Source: Ptiloglossa arizonensis (Eukaryota > Arthropoda > Insecta > Hymenoptera > Colletidae). Taken from it: a DNA stretch of 64,000 bases. A model generated the notes under the pieces. It ran no database searches. It was not told the origin of the DNA and saw only the letters and a program-made list of their open reading frames with translations. The stretch spans positions 62,001 to 126,000 of the forward strand of contig NW_027478880.1 of assembly GCF_051014685.1 (NCBI RefSeq), read 5' to 3'. Made by a program: the position numbers and the translations under genes. Shown here one piece after another: positions 51,835 to 61,813 of this stretch (position 1 is the first letter of the stretch; the number at the start of each line of letters is the position of its first letter).

Positions 51835-53270
51835 TTGGAATTTTTGGGTTAGGTCAATCCGTTCGCGAGATATGGGAGTTTGAAGCCAAGAAATGGTTGA
51901 GAAGGCAACAAATTTTTCGCAATTCTGCTGCTCCAAACGCTTAACCAGAATGGCCTAGGGAAAAAATACACATACCGTTGTAATCGGGGGAGATTCTACT
52001 TTCAGATGCAACAGGAATTTTTGGGTTAGGTCAATCCGTTCGAGAGATATGGGAGTTTGACGCTAAGAAATGGTTGAGAAGACAACAAATTTTTCGCAAT
52101 TCTGCTGCTCCAAACGCTTAACCAGAATGGCCTAGGGAAAAAATACACATACCGTTGTAATCGGGCGAGTTTCTACTTTCAGACGCAACAGGAATTTTTG
52201 GGTTAGGTCAATCCGTTCGAGAGATATGGGAGTTTGACGCTAAGAAATGGTTGAGAAGACAACAAATTTTTCGCAATTCCGCTGCTCCAAACGCTTAACC
52301 AGAATGGCCTAGGGAAAAAATACACATACCGTTGTAATCGGGCGAGTTTCTACTTTCAGATGCAATAGGAATTTTTGGGTTAGGTCAATCCGTTCGCCAG
52401 ATATGGGAGTTTGAAGTCAAGAAATGGTTGAGATGGCAAAAAATTTTTCGCAATTCTGCTGCTCCAAACGCTTAACCAGAATGGCCTAGGGAAAAAATAC
52501 ACATACCGTTGTAATCGGACGAGTTTTTACTTTCAGATGCAACAGGAATTTTTGGGTTAGGTCAATCCGTTCGCGAGATATGGGAGTTTGACGCTAAGAA
52601 ATGGTTGAGAAGACAACAAATTTTTCGCAATTCTGCTGCTCCAAACGCTTAACCAGAATGGCCTAGGGTAAAAATACACATACCGTTGTAATCGGGCGAG
52701 TTTCTACTTTCAGATGCAATAGGAATTTTTGGGTTAGGTCAATCCGTTCGCGAGATATGGGAGTTTGAAGCCAAGAAATGGTTGAGAAGGCAAAAAATTT
52801 TTCGCAATTCTGCTGCTCCAAACGCTTAACCAGAATAGCCTAGGGAAAAAATACACATACCGCTGTTATCGAGCGAGTTTCTACTTTCAGATACAATAGG
52901 AATTTTTGGGTTAGGTCAATCCGTTCGCGAGATATGGGAGTTTGAAGCCAAGAAATGGTTGAGAAGGCAAAAAATTTTTCGCAATTCTGCTGCTCCAAAC
53001 GCTTAACCAGAATAGCCTAGGGAAAAAATACACATACCGCTGTTATCGAGCGAGTTTCTACTTTCAGATACAATAGGAATTTTTGGGTTAGGTCAATCCG
53101 TTCGCGAGATATGGGAGTTTGAAGCCAAGAAATGGTTGAGAAGGCAAAAAATTTTTCGCAATTCAGCTGCTCCAAACGCTTAACCAGAATGGCCTAGGGA
53201 AAAAATACACATACCGCTGTAATCGGGCGAGTTTCTACTTTCAGATGCAATAGGAATTTTTGGGTTAGGG
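51835..53270 (+). repeat. Satellite transition section to CTGTTATCGAGCG group
   Basis: Monomers change here from the GGGAGATTC group to a group with GAATAGCC, CTGTTATCGAGCG and GATACAATAGG. Private variants are CAGACGCAACAGG near 52182, ATTCCGCTGC near 52276, GAAGTCAAG near 52413, GAGATGGC near 52430 and CGGACGAGTTTTTAC near 52517. Two neighbouring monomers with CTGTTATCGAGCG at 52862 and 53039 are identical as far as I can read, a fresh single-monomer duplication. No unique sequence. Confidence 0.82.
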
Positions 53271-56200
53271 CAATCCGTTCGCGAGATATGGGAGTTTGAA
53301 GCCAAGAAATGGTTGAGAAGGCAAAAAATTTTTCGCAATTCTGCTGCTCCAAACGCTTAACCAGAATGGCCTAGGGAAAAAATACACATACCGTTGTAAT
53401 CGGGCGAGTTTCTACTTTCAGACGCTACAGGAATTTTTGGGTTTGTTCAATCCGTTCGCGAGATATGGGAGTTTGACGCTAAGAAATGGTTGAGAGGACA
53501 ACAAATTTTTCGCAATTCTGCTGCTGCAAACGCTTAACCAGAATGGCCTAGGGAAAAAATACACATACCGTTGTAATCGGGCGAGTTTCTACTTTCAGAT
53601 GCAGTAGGAATTTTTGGGTTAGGTCAATCCGTTCGCGAGATATGGGAGTTTGAAGCCAAGAAATGGTTGAGAAGGCAAAAAATTTTTCGCAATTCTGCTG
53701 CTCCACACGCTTAACCAGAACGGCCTAGGGAAAAAATACACATACCGTTGTAATCGGGCGAGTTTCTACTTTCAGATGCAGTAGGAATTTTTGGGTTAGG
53801 TCAATCCGTTCGCGAGATATGGGAGTTTGAAGCCAAGAAATGGTTGGGAAGGCAGAAAATTTTTCGCAATTCTGCTGCTCCAAACGCTTAACTAGAATGG
53901 CCTAGGGAAAAGATACACATACCGTTGTAATCGGGCGAGTTTCTACTTTCAGATGCAACAGGAATTTTTGGGTTAGGTCAATCCGTTCGCGAGATATGGG
54001 AGTTTGAAGCTAAGAAATGGTTGAGAAGGCAAAAAATTTTTCGCAATTCTGCTGCTCCAAACGCTTAACCAGAATAGCCTAGGGAAAAAATACACATACC
54101 GCTGTTATCGAGCGAGTTTCTACTTTCAGATACAATAGGAATTTTTGGGTAAGGTCAATCCGTTCGCGAGACACGGGAGTTTGAAGCCAAGGAATGGTTG
54201 AGAAGGCAAAAAATTTTTCGCAATTCTGCTGCTCCAAACGCTTAACCAGAATGGCCTAGGGAAAAAATACACATACCGTAGTAATCGGGCGAGTTTCTAC
54301 TTTCAGATGCAGTAGGAATTTTTGGATTAGGTCAATCCGTTCGCGAGATATGGGAGTTTGACGCTAAGAAATGGTTGAGAAGACAACAAATTTTTCGCAA
54401 TTCTGCTGCTCCAAACGCTTAACCAGAATAGCCTAGGGAAGAAATACACATACCGCTGTTATCGAGCGAGTTTCTACTTTCAGATACAATAGGAATTTTT
54501 GGGTTAGGTCAATCCGTTCGCGAGATATGGGAGTTTGAAGCCAAGAAATGGTTGAGAGGGCAAAAAATTTTTCGCAATTCTGCTGCTCCAAACGCTTAAC
54601 CAGAATAGCCTAGGGAAAAAATACACATACCGCTGTTATCGAGCGAGTTTCTACTTTCAGATACAATAGGAATTTTTGGGTTATGTCAATCCGTTCGCGA
54701 GATATGGGAGTTTGAAGCCAAGAAATGGTTGAGAAGGCAAAAAATTTTTCGCAATTCAGCTGCTCCAAACGCTTAACCAGAATGGCCTAGGGAAAAAATA
54801 CACACACCGTTGTAATCGGGCGAGTTTCTACTTTCAGATGCAGTAGGAATTTTTGGGTTAGGTCAATCCGTTCGCGAGATATGGGAGTTTGAAGCCAAGA
54901 AATGGTTGAGAAGGCAAAAAATTTTTCGCAATTCTGCTGCTCCACACGCTTAACCAGAATGGCCTAGGGAAAAAATACACATACCGTTGTAATCGGGCGA
55001 GTTTCTACTTTCAGATGCAGTAGGAATTTTTGGGTTAGGTCAATCCGTTCGCGAGATATGGGAGTTTGAAGCCAAGAAATGGTTGAGAAGGCAGAAAATT
55101 TTTCGCAATTCTGCTGCTCCAAACGCTTAACAAGAATGGCCTAGGGAAAAAATATACATACCGTTGTAATCGGGCGAGTTTCTACTTTTAGATGCAACAG
55201 GAATTTTTGGGTTAGGTCAATCCGTTCGCGAGATATGGGAGTTTGAAGCTAAGAAATGGTTGAGAAGACAACAAATTTTTCGCAAATCAGCTGCTCCAAA
55301 CGCTTAACCAGAATGGCCTAGGGAAAAAATACACATACCGCTGTAATCGGGCGAGTTTCTACTTTCAGATGCAATAGGAATTTTTGGGTTAGGTCAATCC
55401 GTTCGCGAGATATGGGAGTTTGAAGCCAAGAAATGGTTGAGAAGGCAAAAAATTTTTCGCAATTCTGCTGCTCCAAACGCTTAACCAGAATGGCCTACGG
55501 AAAAAATACACATACCGTTGTAATCTGGCGAGTTTCTACTTTCAGACGCTACAGGAATTTTTGGGTTTGTTCAATCCGTTCGCGAGATATGGGAGTTTGA
55601 CGCTAAGAAATGGTTGAGAGGACAACAAATTTTTCGCAATTCTGCTGCTCCAAACGCTTAACCAGAATGGCCTAGGGAAAAAATACACATACCGTTGTAA
55701 TCGGGCGAGTTTCTACTTTCAGATGCAGTAGGAATTTTTGGGTTAGGTCAATCCGTTCGCGAGATATGGGAGTTTGAAGCCAAGAAATGGTTGAGAAGGC
55801 AAAAAATTTTTCGCAATTCTGCTGCTCCACACGCTTAACCAGAATGGCCTAGGGAAAAAATACACATACCGTTGTAATCGGGCGAGTTTCTACTTTCAGA
55901 TGCAGTAGGAATTTTTGGGTTAGGTCAATCCGTTCGCGAGATATGGGAGTTTGAAGCCAAGAAATGGTTGAGAAGGCAGAAAATTTTTCGCAATTCTGCT
56001 GCTCCAAACGCTTAACAAGAATGGCCTAGGGAAAAAATACACATACCGTTGTAATCGGGCGAGTTTCTACTTTCAGATGCAACAGGAATTTTTGGGTTAG
56101 GTCAATCCGTTCCCGAGATATGGAAGTTTGAAGCTAAGAAATGGTTGAGAAGACAACAAATTTTTCGCACTTCTGCTGCTCCAAACGCTTAACCAGAATG

Positions 56201-56279
56201 GCCTAGGGAAAAAATACACATACCGTTGTAATCGGGCGAGTTTCTACTTTCAGATGCAATTGGAATTTTTGGGTTAGGT
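53271..56279 (+). repeat. 17-monomer tandem duplication, left unit (3009 bp)
   Basis: 53271-56333 repeats as 56280-59342 at an offset of exactly 3009 bp (17 x 177), so two full units abut with 54 bp of overlap. Rare markers shared by both are CTGCTGCAAACG (53521), AACGGCC, GTTGGGAAGGC, GAGACACGGGAG (54169), TTTGGATTAGG, GGAAGAAATAC, GTTATGTCAATCC, TACTTTTAGATG, CGCAAATCAGC, GCCTACGG, AATCTGGCG and TTCCCGAGATATGGAAG. One difference was seen: G at 55393 against T at 58402. Confidence 0.93.
54162..54178 (+). promoter_or_regulatory. Sequence with perfect CENP-B box core
   Basis: The 17 bases fit nTTCGnnnnAnnCGGGn at all nine essential positions: TTCG at 54163-54166, A at 54171 and CGGG at 54174-54177. 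The usual monomer has TATGGG here and so misses one base (T for C). Two substitutions, ATATG to ACACG, made the perfect match. The core comes from known mammalian CENP-B binding sites. Binding of any protein in this organism is speculation. Confidence 0.5.
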
Positions 56280-59200
56280 CAATCCGTTCGCGAGATATGG
56301 GAGTTTGAAGCCAAGAAATGGTTGAGAAGGCAAAAAATTTTTCGCAATTCTGCTGCTCCAAACGCTTAACCAGAATGGCCTAGGGAAAAAATACACATAC
56401 CGTTGTAATCGGGCGAGTTTCTACTTTCAGACGCTACAGGAATTTTTGGGTTTGTTCAATCCGTTCGCGAGATATGGGAGTTTGACGCTAAGAAATGGTT
56501 GAGAGGACAACAAATTTTTCGCAATTCTGCTGCTGCAAACGCTTAACCAGAATGGCCTAGGGAAAAAATACACATACCGTTGTAATCGGGCGAGTTTCTA
56601 CTTTCAGATGCAGTAGGAATTTTTGGGTTAGGTCAATCCGTTCGCGAGATATGGGAGTTTGAAGCCAAGAAATGGTTGAGAAGGCAAAAAATTTTTCGCA
56701 ATTCTGCTGCTCCACACGCTTAACCAGAACGGCCTAGGGAAAAAATACACATACCGTTGTAATCGGGCGAGTTTCTACTTTCAGATGCAGTAGGAATTTT
56801 TGGGTTAGGTCAATCCGTTCGCGAGATATGGGAGTTTGAAGCCAAGAAATGGTTGGGAAGGCAGAAAATTTTTCGCAATTCTGCTGCTCCAAACGCTTAA
56901 CTAGAATGGCCTAGGGAAAAGATACACATACCGTTGTAATCGGGCGAGTTTCTACTTTCAGATGCAACAGGAATTTTTGGGTTAGGTCAATCCGTTCGCG
57001 AGATATGGGAGTTTGAAGCTAAGAAATGGTTGAGAAGGCAAAAAATTTTTCGCAATTCTGCTGCTCCAAACGCTTAACCAGAATAGCCTAGGGAAAAAAT
57101 ACACATACCGCTGTTATCGAGCGAGTTTCTACTTTCAGATACAATAGGAATTTTTGGGTAAGGTCAATCCGTTCGCGAGACACGGGAGTTTGAAGCCAAG
57201 GAATGGTTGAGAAGGCAAAAAATTTTTCGCAATTCTGCTGCTCCAAACGCTTAACCAGAATGGCCTAGGGAAAAAATACACATACCGTAGTAATCGGGCG
57301 AGTTTCTACTTTCAGATGCAGTAGGAATTTTTGGATTAGGTCAATCCGTTCGCGAGATATGGGAGTTTGACGCTAAGAAATGGTTGAGAAGACAACAAAT
57401 TTTTCGCAATTCTGCTGCTCCAAACGCTTAACCAGAATAGCCTAGGGAAGAAATACACATACCGCTGTTATCGAGCGAGTTTCTACTTTCAGATACAATA
57501 GGAATTTTTGGGTTAGGTCAATCCGTTCGCGAGATATGGGAGTTTGAAGCCAAGAAATGGTTGAGAGGGCAAAAAATTTTTCGCAATTCTGCTGCTCCAA
57601 ACGCTTAACCAGAATAGCCTAGGGAAAAAATACACATACCGCTGTTATCGAGCGAGTTTCTACTTTCAGATACAATAGGAATTTTTGGGTTATGTCAATC
57701 CGTTCGCGAGATATGGGAGTTTGAAGCCAAGAAATGGTTGAGAAGGCAAAAAATTTTTCGCAATTCAGCTGCTCCAAACGCTTAACCAGAATGGCCTAGG
57801 GAAAAAATACACACACCGTTGTAATCGGGCGAGTTTCTACTTTCAGATGCAGTAGGAATTTTTGGGTTAGGTCAATCCGTTCGCGAGATATGGGAGTTTG
57901 AAGCCAAGAAATGGTTGAGAAGGCAAAAAATTTTTCGCAATTCTGCTGCTCCACACGCTTAACCAGAATGGCCTAGGGAAAAAATACACATACCGTTGTA
58001 ATCGGGCGAGTTTCTACTTTCAGATGCAGTAGGAATTTTTGGGTTAGGTCAATCCGTTCGCGAGATATGGGAGTTTGAAGCCAAGAAATGGTTGAGAAGG
58101 CAGAAAATTTTTCGCAATTCTGCTGCTCCAAACGCTTAACAAGAATGGCCTAGGGAAAAAATATACATACCGTTGTAATCGGGCGAGTTTCTACTTTTAG
58201 ATGCAACAGGAATTTTTGGGTTAGGTCAATCCGTTCGCGAGATATGGGAGTTTGAAGCTAAGAAATGGTTGAGAAGACAACAAATTTTTCGCAAATCAGC
58301 TGCTCCAAACGCTTAACCAGAATGGCCTAGGGAAAAAATACACATACCGCTGTAATCGGGCGAGTTTCTACTTTCAGATGCAATAGGAATTTTTGGGTTA
58401 GTTCAATCCGTTCGCGAGATATGGGAGTTTGAAGCCAAGAAATGGTTGAGAAGGCAAAAAATTTTTCGCAATTCTGCTGCTCCAAACGCTTAACCAGAAT
58501 GGCCTACGGAAAAAATACACATACCGTTGTAATCTGGCGAGTTTCTACTTTCAGACGCTACAGGAATTTTTGGGTTTGTTCAATCCGTTCGCGAGATATG
58601 GGAGTTTGACGCTAAGAAATGGTTGAGAGGACAACAAATTTTTCGCAATTCTGCTGCTCCAAACGCTTAACCAGAATGGCCTAGGGAAAAAATACACATA
58701 CCGTTGTAATCGGGCGAGTTTCTACTTTCAGATGCAGTAGGAATTTTTGGGTTAGGTCAATCCGTTCGCGAGATATGGGAGTTTGAAGCCAAGAAATGGT
58801 TGAGAAGGCAAAAAATTTTTCGCAATTCTGCTGCTCCACACGCTTAACCAGAATGGCCTAGGGAAAAAATACACATACCGTTGTAATCGGGCGAGTTTCT
58901 ACTTTCAGATGCAGTAGGAATTTTTGGGTTAGGTCAATCCGTTCGCGAGATATGGGAGTTTGAAGCCAAGAAATGGTTGAGAAGGCAGAAAATTTTTCGC
59001 AATTCTGCTGCTCCAAACGCTTAACAAGAATGGCCTAGGGAAAAAATACACATACCGTTGTAATCGGGCGAGTTTCTACTTTCAGATGCAACAGGAATTT
59101 TTGGGTTAGGTCAATCCGTTCCCGAGATATGGAAGTTTGAAGCTAAGAAATGGTTGAGAAGACAACAAATTTTTCGCACTTCTGCTGCTCCAAACGCTTA

Positions 59201-59342
59201 ACCAGAATGGCCTAGGGAAAAAATACACATACCGTTGTAATCGGGCGAGTTTCTACTTTCAGATGCAATTGGAATTTTTGGGTTAGGTCAATCCGTTCGC
59301 GAGATATGGGAGTTTGAAGCCAAGAAATGGTTGAGAAGGCAA
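56280..59342 (+). repeat. 17-monomer tandem duplication, right unit
   Basis: This is the right unit of the 3009 bp duplication and includes the 54 bp overlap at its end. Its left junction combines CAATTGG from the unit end with GGCAAAAAATTT of the unit start, so the exchange point lies in 56280-56333, inside a stretch where the two parent monomers were identical. T at 58402 (TTAGTTCAATCC) is private. Confidence 0.93.
57171..57187 (+). promoter_or_regulatory. Sequence with perfect CENP-B box core, duplicate
   Basis: This is the 3009 bp-offset copy of the site at 54162-54178, with TTCG at 57172-57175, A at 57180 and CGGG at 57183-57186. It arose through the 17-monomer duplication, not independently. 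Confidence 0.5.
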
Positions 59343-60051
59343 CAAATTTTTCGCAATTCTGCTGCTCCAAACGCTTAACCAGAATGGCCTAGGGAAAAAA
59401 TAAACATACCGCTGTAATCGGGCGAGTTTCTACTTTCAGATGCAATAGGAATTTTTGGGTTAGGTCAATCCGTTCGCGAGATATGGGAGGTTGAAGCCAA
59501 GAAATGGTTGAGAAGGCAAAAAATTTTTCGCAATTCTGCTGCTCCAAACGCTTAACAAGAATGGCCTAGGGAAAAAATACACATACCGTTGTAATCGGGC
59601 GAGTTTCTACTTTCAGATGCAACAGGAATTTTTGGGTTAGGTCAATCCGTTCGCGAGATATGGGAGTTTGAAGCTAAGAAATGGTTGAGAAGACAACAAA
59701 TTTTTCGCACTTCTGCTGCTCCAAACGCTTAACCAGAATGGCCTAGGGAAAAAATACACATACCGTTGTAATCGGGCGAGTTTCTACTTTCAGATGCAAT
59801 TGGAATTTTTGGGTTAGGTCAATCCGTTCGCGAGATATGGGAGTTTGAAGCCAAGAAATGGTTGAGAAGGCAACAAATTTTTCGCAATTCTGCTGCTCCA
59901 AACGCTTAACCAGAATGGCCTAGGGAAAAAATACACATACCGCTGTAATCGGGCGAGTTTCTACTTTCAGATGCAATAGGAATTTTTGGGTTAGGTCAAT
60001 CCGTTCGCGAGATATGGGAGTTTGAAGCCAAGAAATGGTTGAGAAGGCAAA
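59343..60051 (+). repeat. Satellite section between 17- and 6-monomer duplications
   Basis: Four monomers of common subtypes. A private change is GGGAGGTTGAAG near 59487 (elsewhere GGGAGTTTGAAG). The CAATTGG monomer recurs at 59273 and 59804, 531 bp apart, so a 3-monomer repeat is present. No gene or unique sequence. Confidence 0.78.
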
Positions 60052-60751
60052 AAATTTTTCGCAATTCTGCTGCTCCAAACGCTTAACCAGAATGGCCTAG
60101 GGAAAAAATACACATACCGTTGTAATCGGGCGAGTTTCTACTTTCAGACGCTACAGGAATTTTTGGGTTTGTTCAATCCGTTCGCGAGATATGGGAGTTT
60201 GACGCTAAGAAATGGTTGAGAGGACAACAAATTTTTCGCAATTCTGCTGCTCCAAACGCTTAACCAGAATGGCCTAGGGAAAAAATACACATACCGTTGT
60301 AATCGGGCGAGTTTCTACTTTCAGATGCAGTAGGAATTTTTGGGTTAGGTCAATCCGTTCGCGAGATATGGGAGTTTGAAGCCAAGAAATGGTTGAGAAG
60401 GCAAAAAATTTTTCGCAATTCTGCTGCTCCACACGCTTAACCAGAATGGCCTAGGGAAAAAATACACATACCGTTGTAATCGGGCGAGTTTCTACTTTCA
60501 GATGCAGTAGGAATTTTTGGGTTAGGTCAATCCGTTCGCGAGATATGGGAGTTTGAAGCCAAGAAATGGTTGAGAAATAAGAAAATTTTTCGCAATTCTG
60601 CTGCTCCAAACGCTTAACAAGAATGGCCTAGGGAAAAAATACACACACCGTTGTAATCGGGCGAGTTTCTACTTTCAGATGCAACAGGAATTTTTGGGTT
60701 AGGTCAATCCGTTCGCGAGATATGGGAGTTTGAAGCTAAGAAATGGTTGAG
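60052..60751 (+). repeat. 6-monomer-offset duplication, left copy (700 bp)
   Basis: This recurs at 61114-61813 at an offset of 1062 bp (6 x 177). The rare marker TTGAGAAATAAGAAAATTTT (60570, 61632), where GGC is replaced by ATA, and CACACACCG (about 60641, 61703) are shared. It ends where TGAGAAGAC faces TGAGGAGAC. Confidence 0.86.
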
Positions 60752-61113
60752 AAGACAAAAAAATTTTCGCAATTCTGCTGCTCCAAACGCTTAACAAGAA
60801 TGGCCTAGGGAAAAAATACACATACCGTTGTAATCGGGCGAGTTTCTACATTCAGATGCAACAGGAATTTTTGGGTTAGGTCAATCCGTTCGCGAGATAT
60901 GGGAGTTTGAAGCTAAGAAATGGTTGAGAAGACAACAAATTTTTCGCACTTCTGCTGCTCCAAACGCTTAACCAGAATGGCCTAGGGAAAAAATACACAT
61001 ACCGTTGTAATCGGGCGAGTTTCTACTTTCAGATGCAATTGGAATTTTTGGGTTGGGTCAATCCGTTCGCGAGATATGGGAGTTTGAAGCCAAGAAATGG
61101 TTGAGAAGGCAAC
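60752..61113 (+). repeat. Satellite monomers inside the 6-monomer unit
   Basis: About two monomers. One has an unusual tract, GACAAAAAAATTTTCGC near 60754, in which the A6T5 tract has become A7T4, and CTACATTCAG near 60847. The other has GGGTTGGGTC near 61050. These are private to this site. Confidence 0.78.
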
Positions 61114-61813
61114 AAATTTTTCGCAATTCTGCTGCTCCAAACGCTTAACCAGAATGGCCTAGGGAAAAAATACACATACCGTTGTAATCGGGCGAGTTTC
61201 TACTTTCAGACGCTACAGGAATTTTTGGGTTTGTTCAATCCGTTCGCGAGATATGGGAGTTTGACGCTAAGAAATGGTTGAGAGGACAACAAATTTTTCG
61301 CAATTCTGCTGCTCCAAACGCTTAACCAGAATGGCCTAGGGAAAAAATACACATACCGTTGTAATCGGGCGAGTTTCTACTTTCAGATGCAGTAGGAATT
61401 TTTGGGTTAGGTCAATCCGTTCGCGAGATATGGGAGTTTGAAGCCAAGAAATGGTTGAGAAGGCAAAAAATTTTTCGCAATTCTGCTGCTCCACACGCTT
61501 AACCAGAATGGCCTAGGGAAAAAATACACATACCGTTGTAATCGGGCGAGTTTCTACTTTCAGATGCAGTAGGAATTTTTGGGTTAGGTCAATCCGTTCG
61601 CGAGATATGGGAGTTTGAAGCCAAGAAATGGTTGAGAAATAAGAAAATTTTTCGCAATTCTGCTGCTCCAAACGCTTAACAAGAATGGCCTAGGGAAAAA
61701 ATACACACACCGTTGTAATCGGGCGAGTTTCTACTTTCAGATGCAACAGGAATTTTTGGGTTAGGTCAATCCGTTCGCGAGATATGGGAGTTTGAAGCTA
61801 AGAAATGGTTGAG
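61114..61813 (+). repeat. 6-monomer-offset duplication, right copy (700 bp)
   Basis: This is the right copy of 60052-60751. I saw no base difference within the matched stretch. It is followed by GTTGAGGAGAC, a variant also frequent near 45.9-50.7 kb. Confidence 0.85.
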
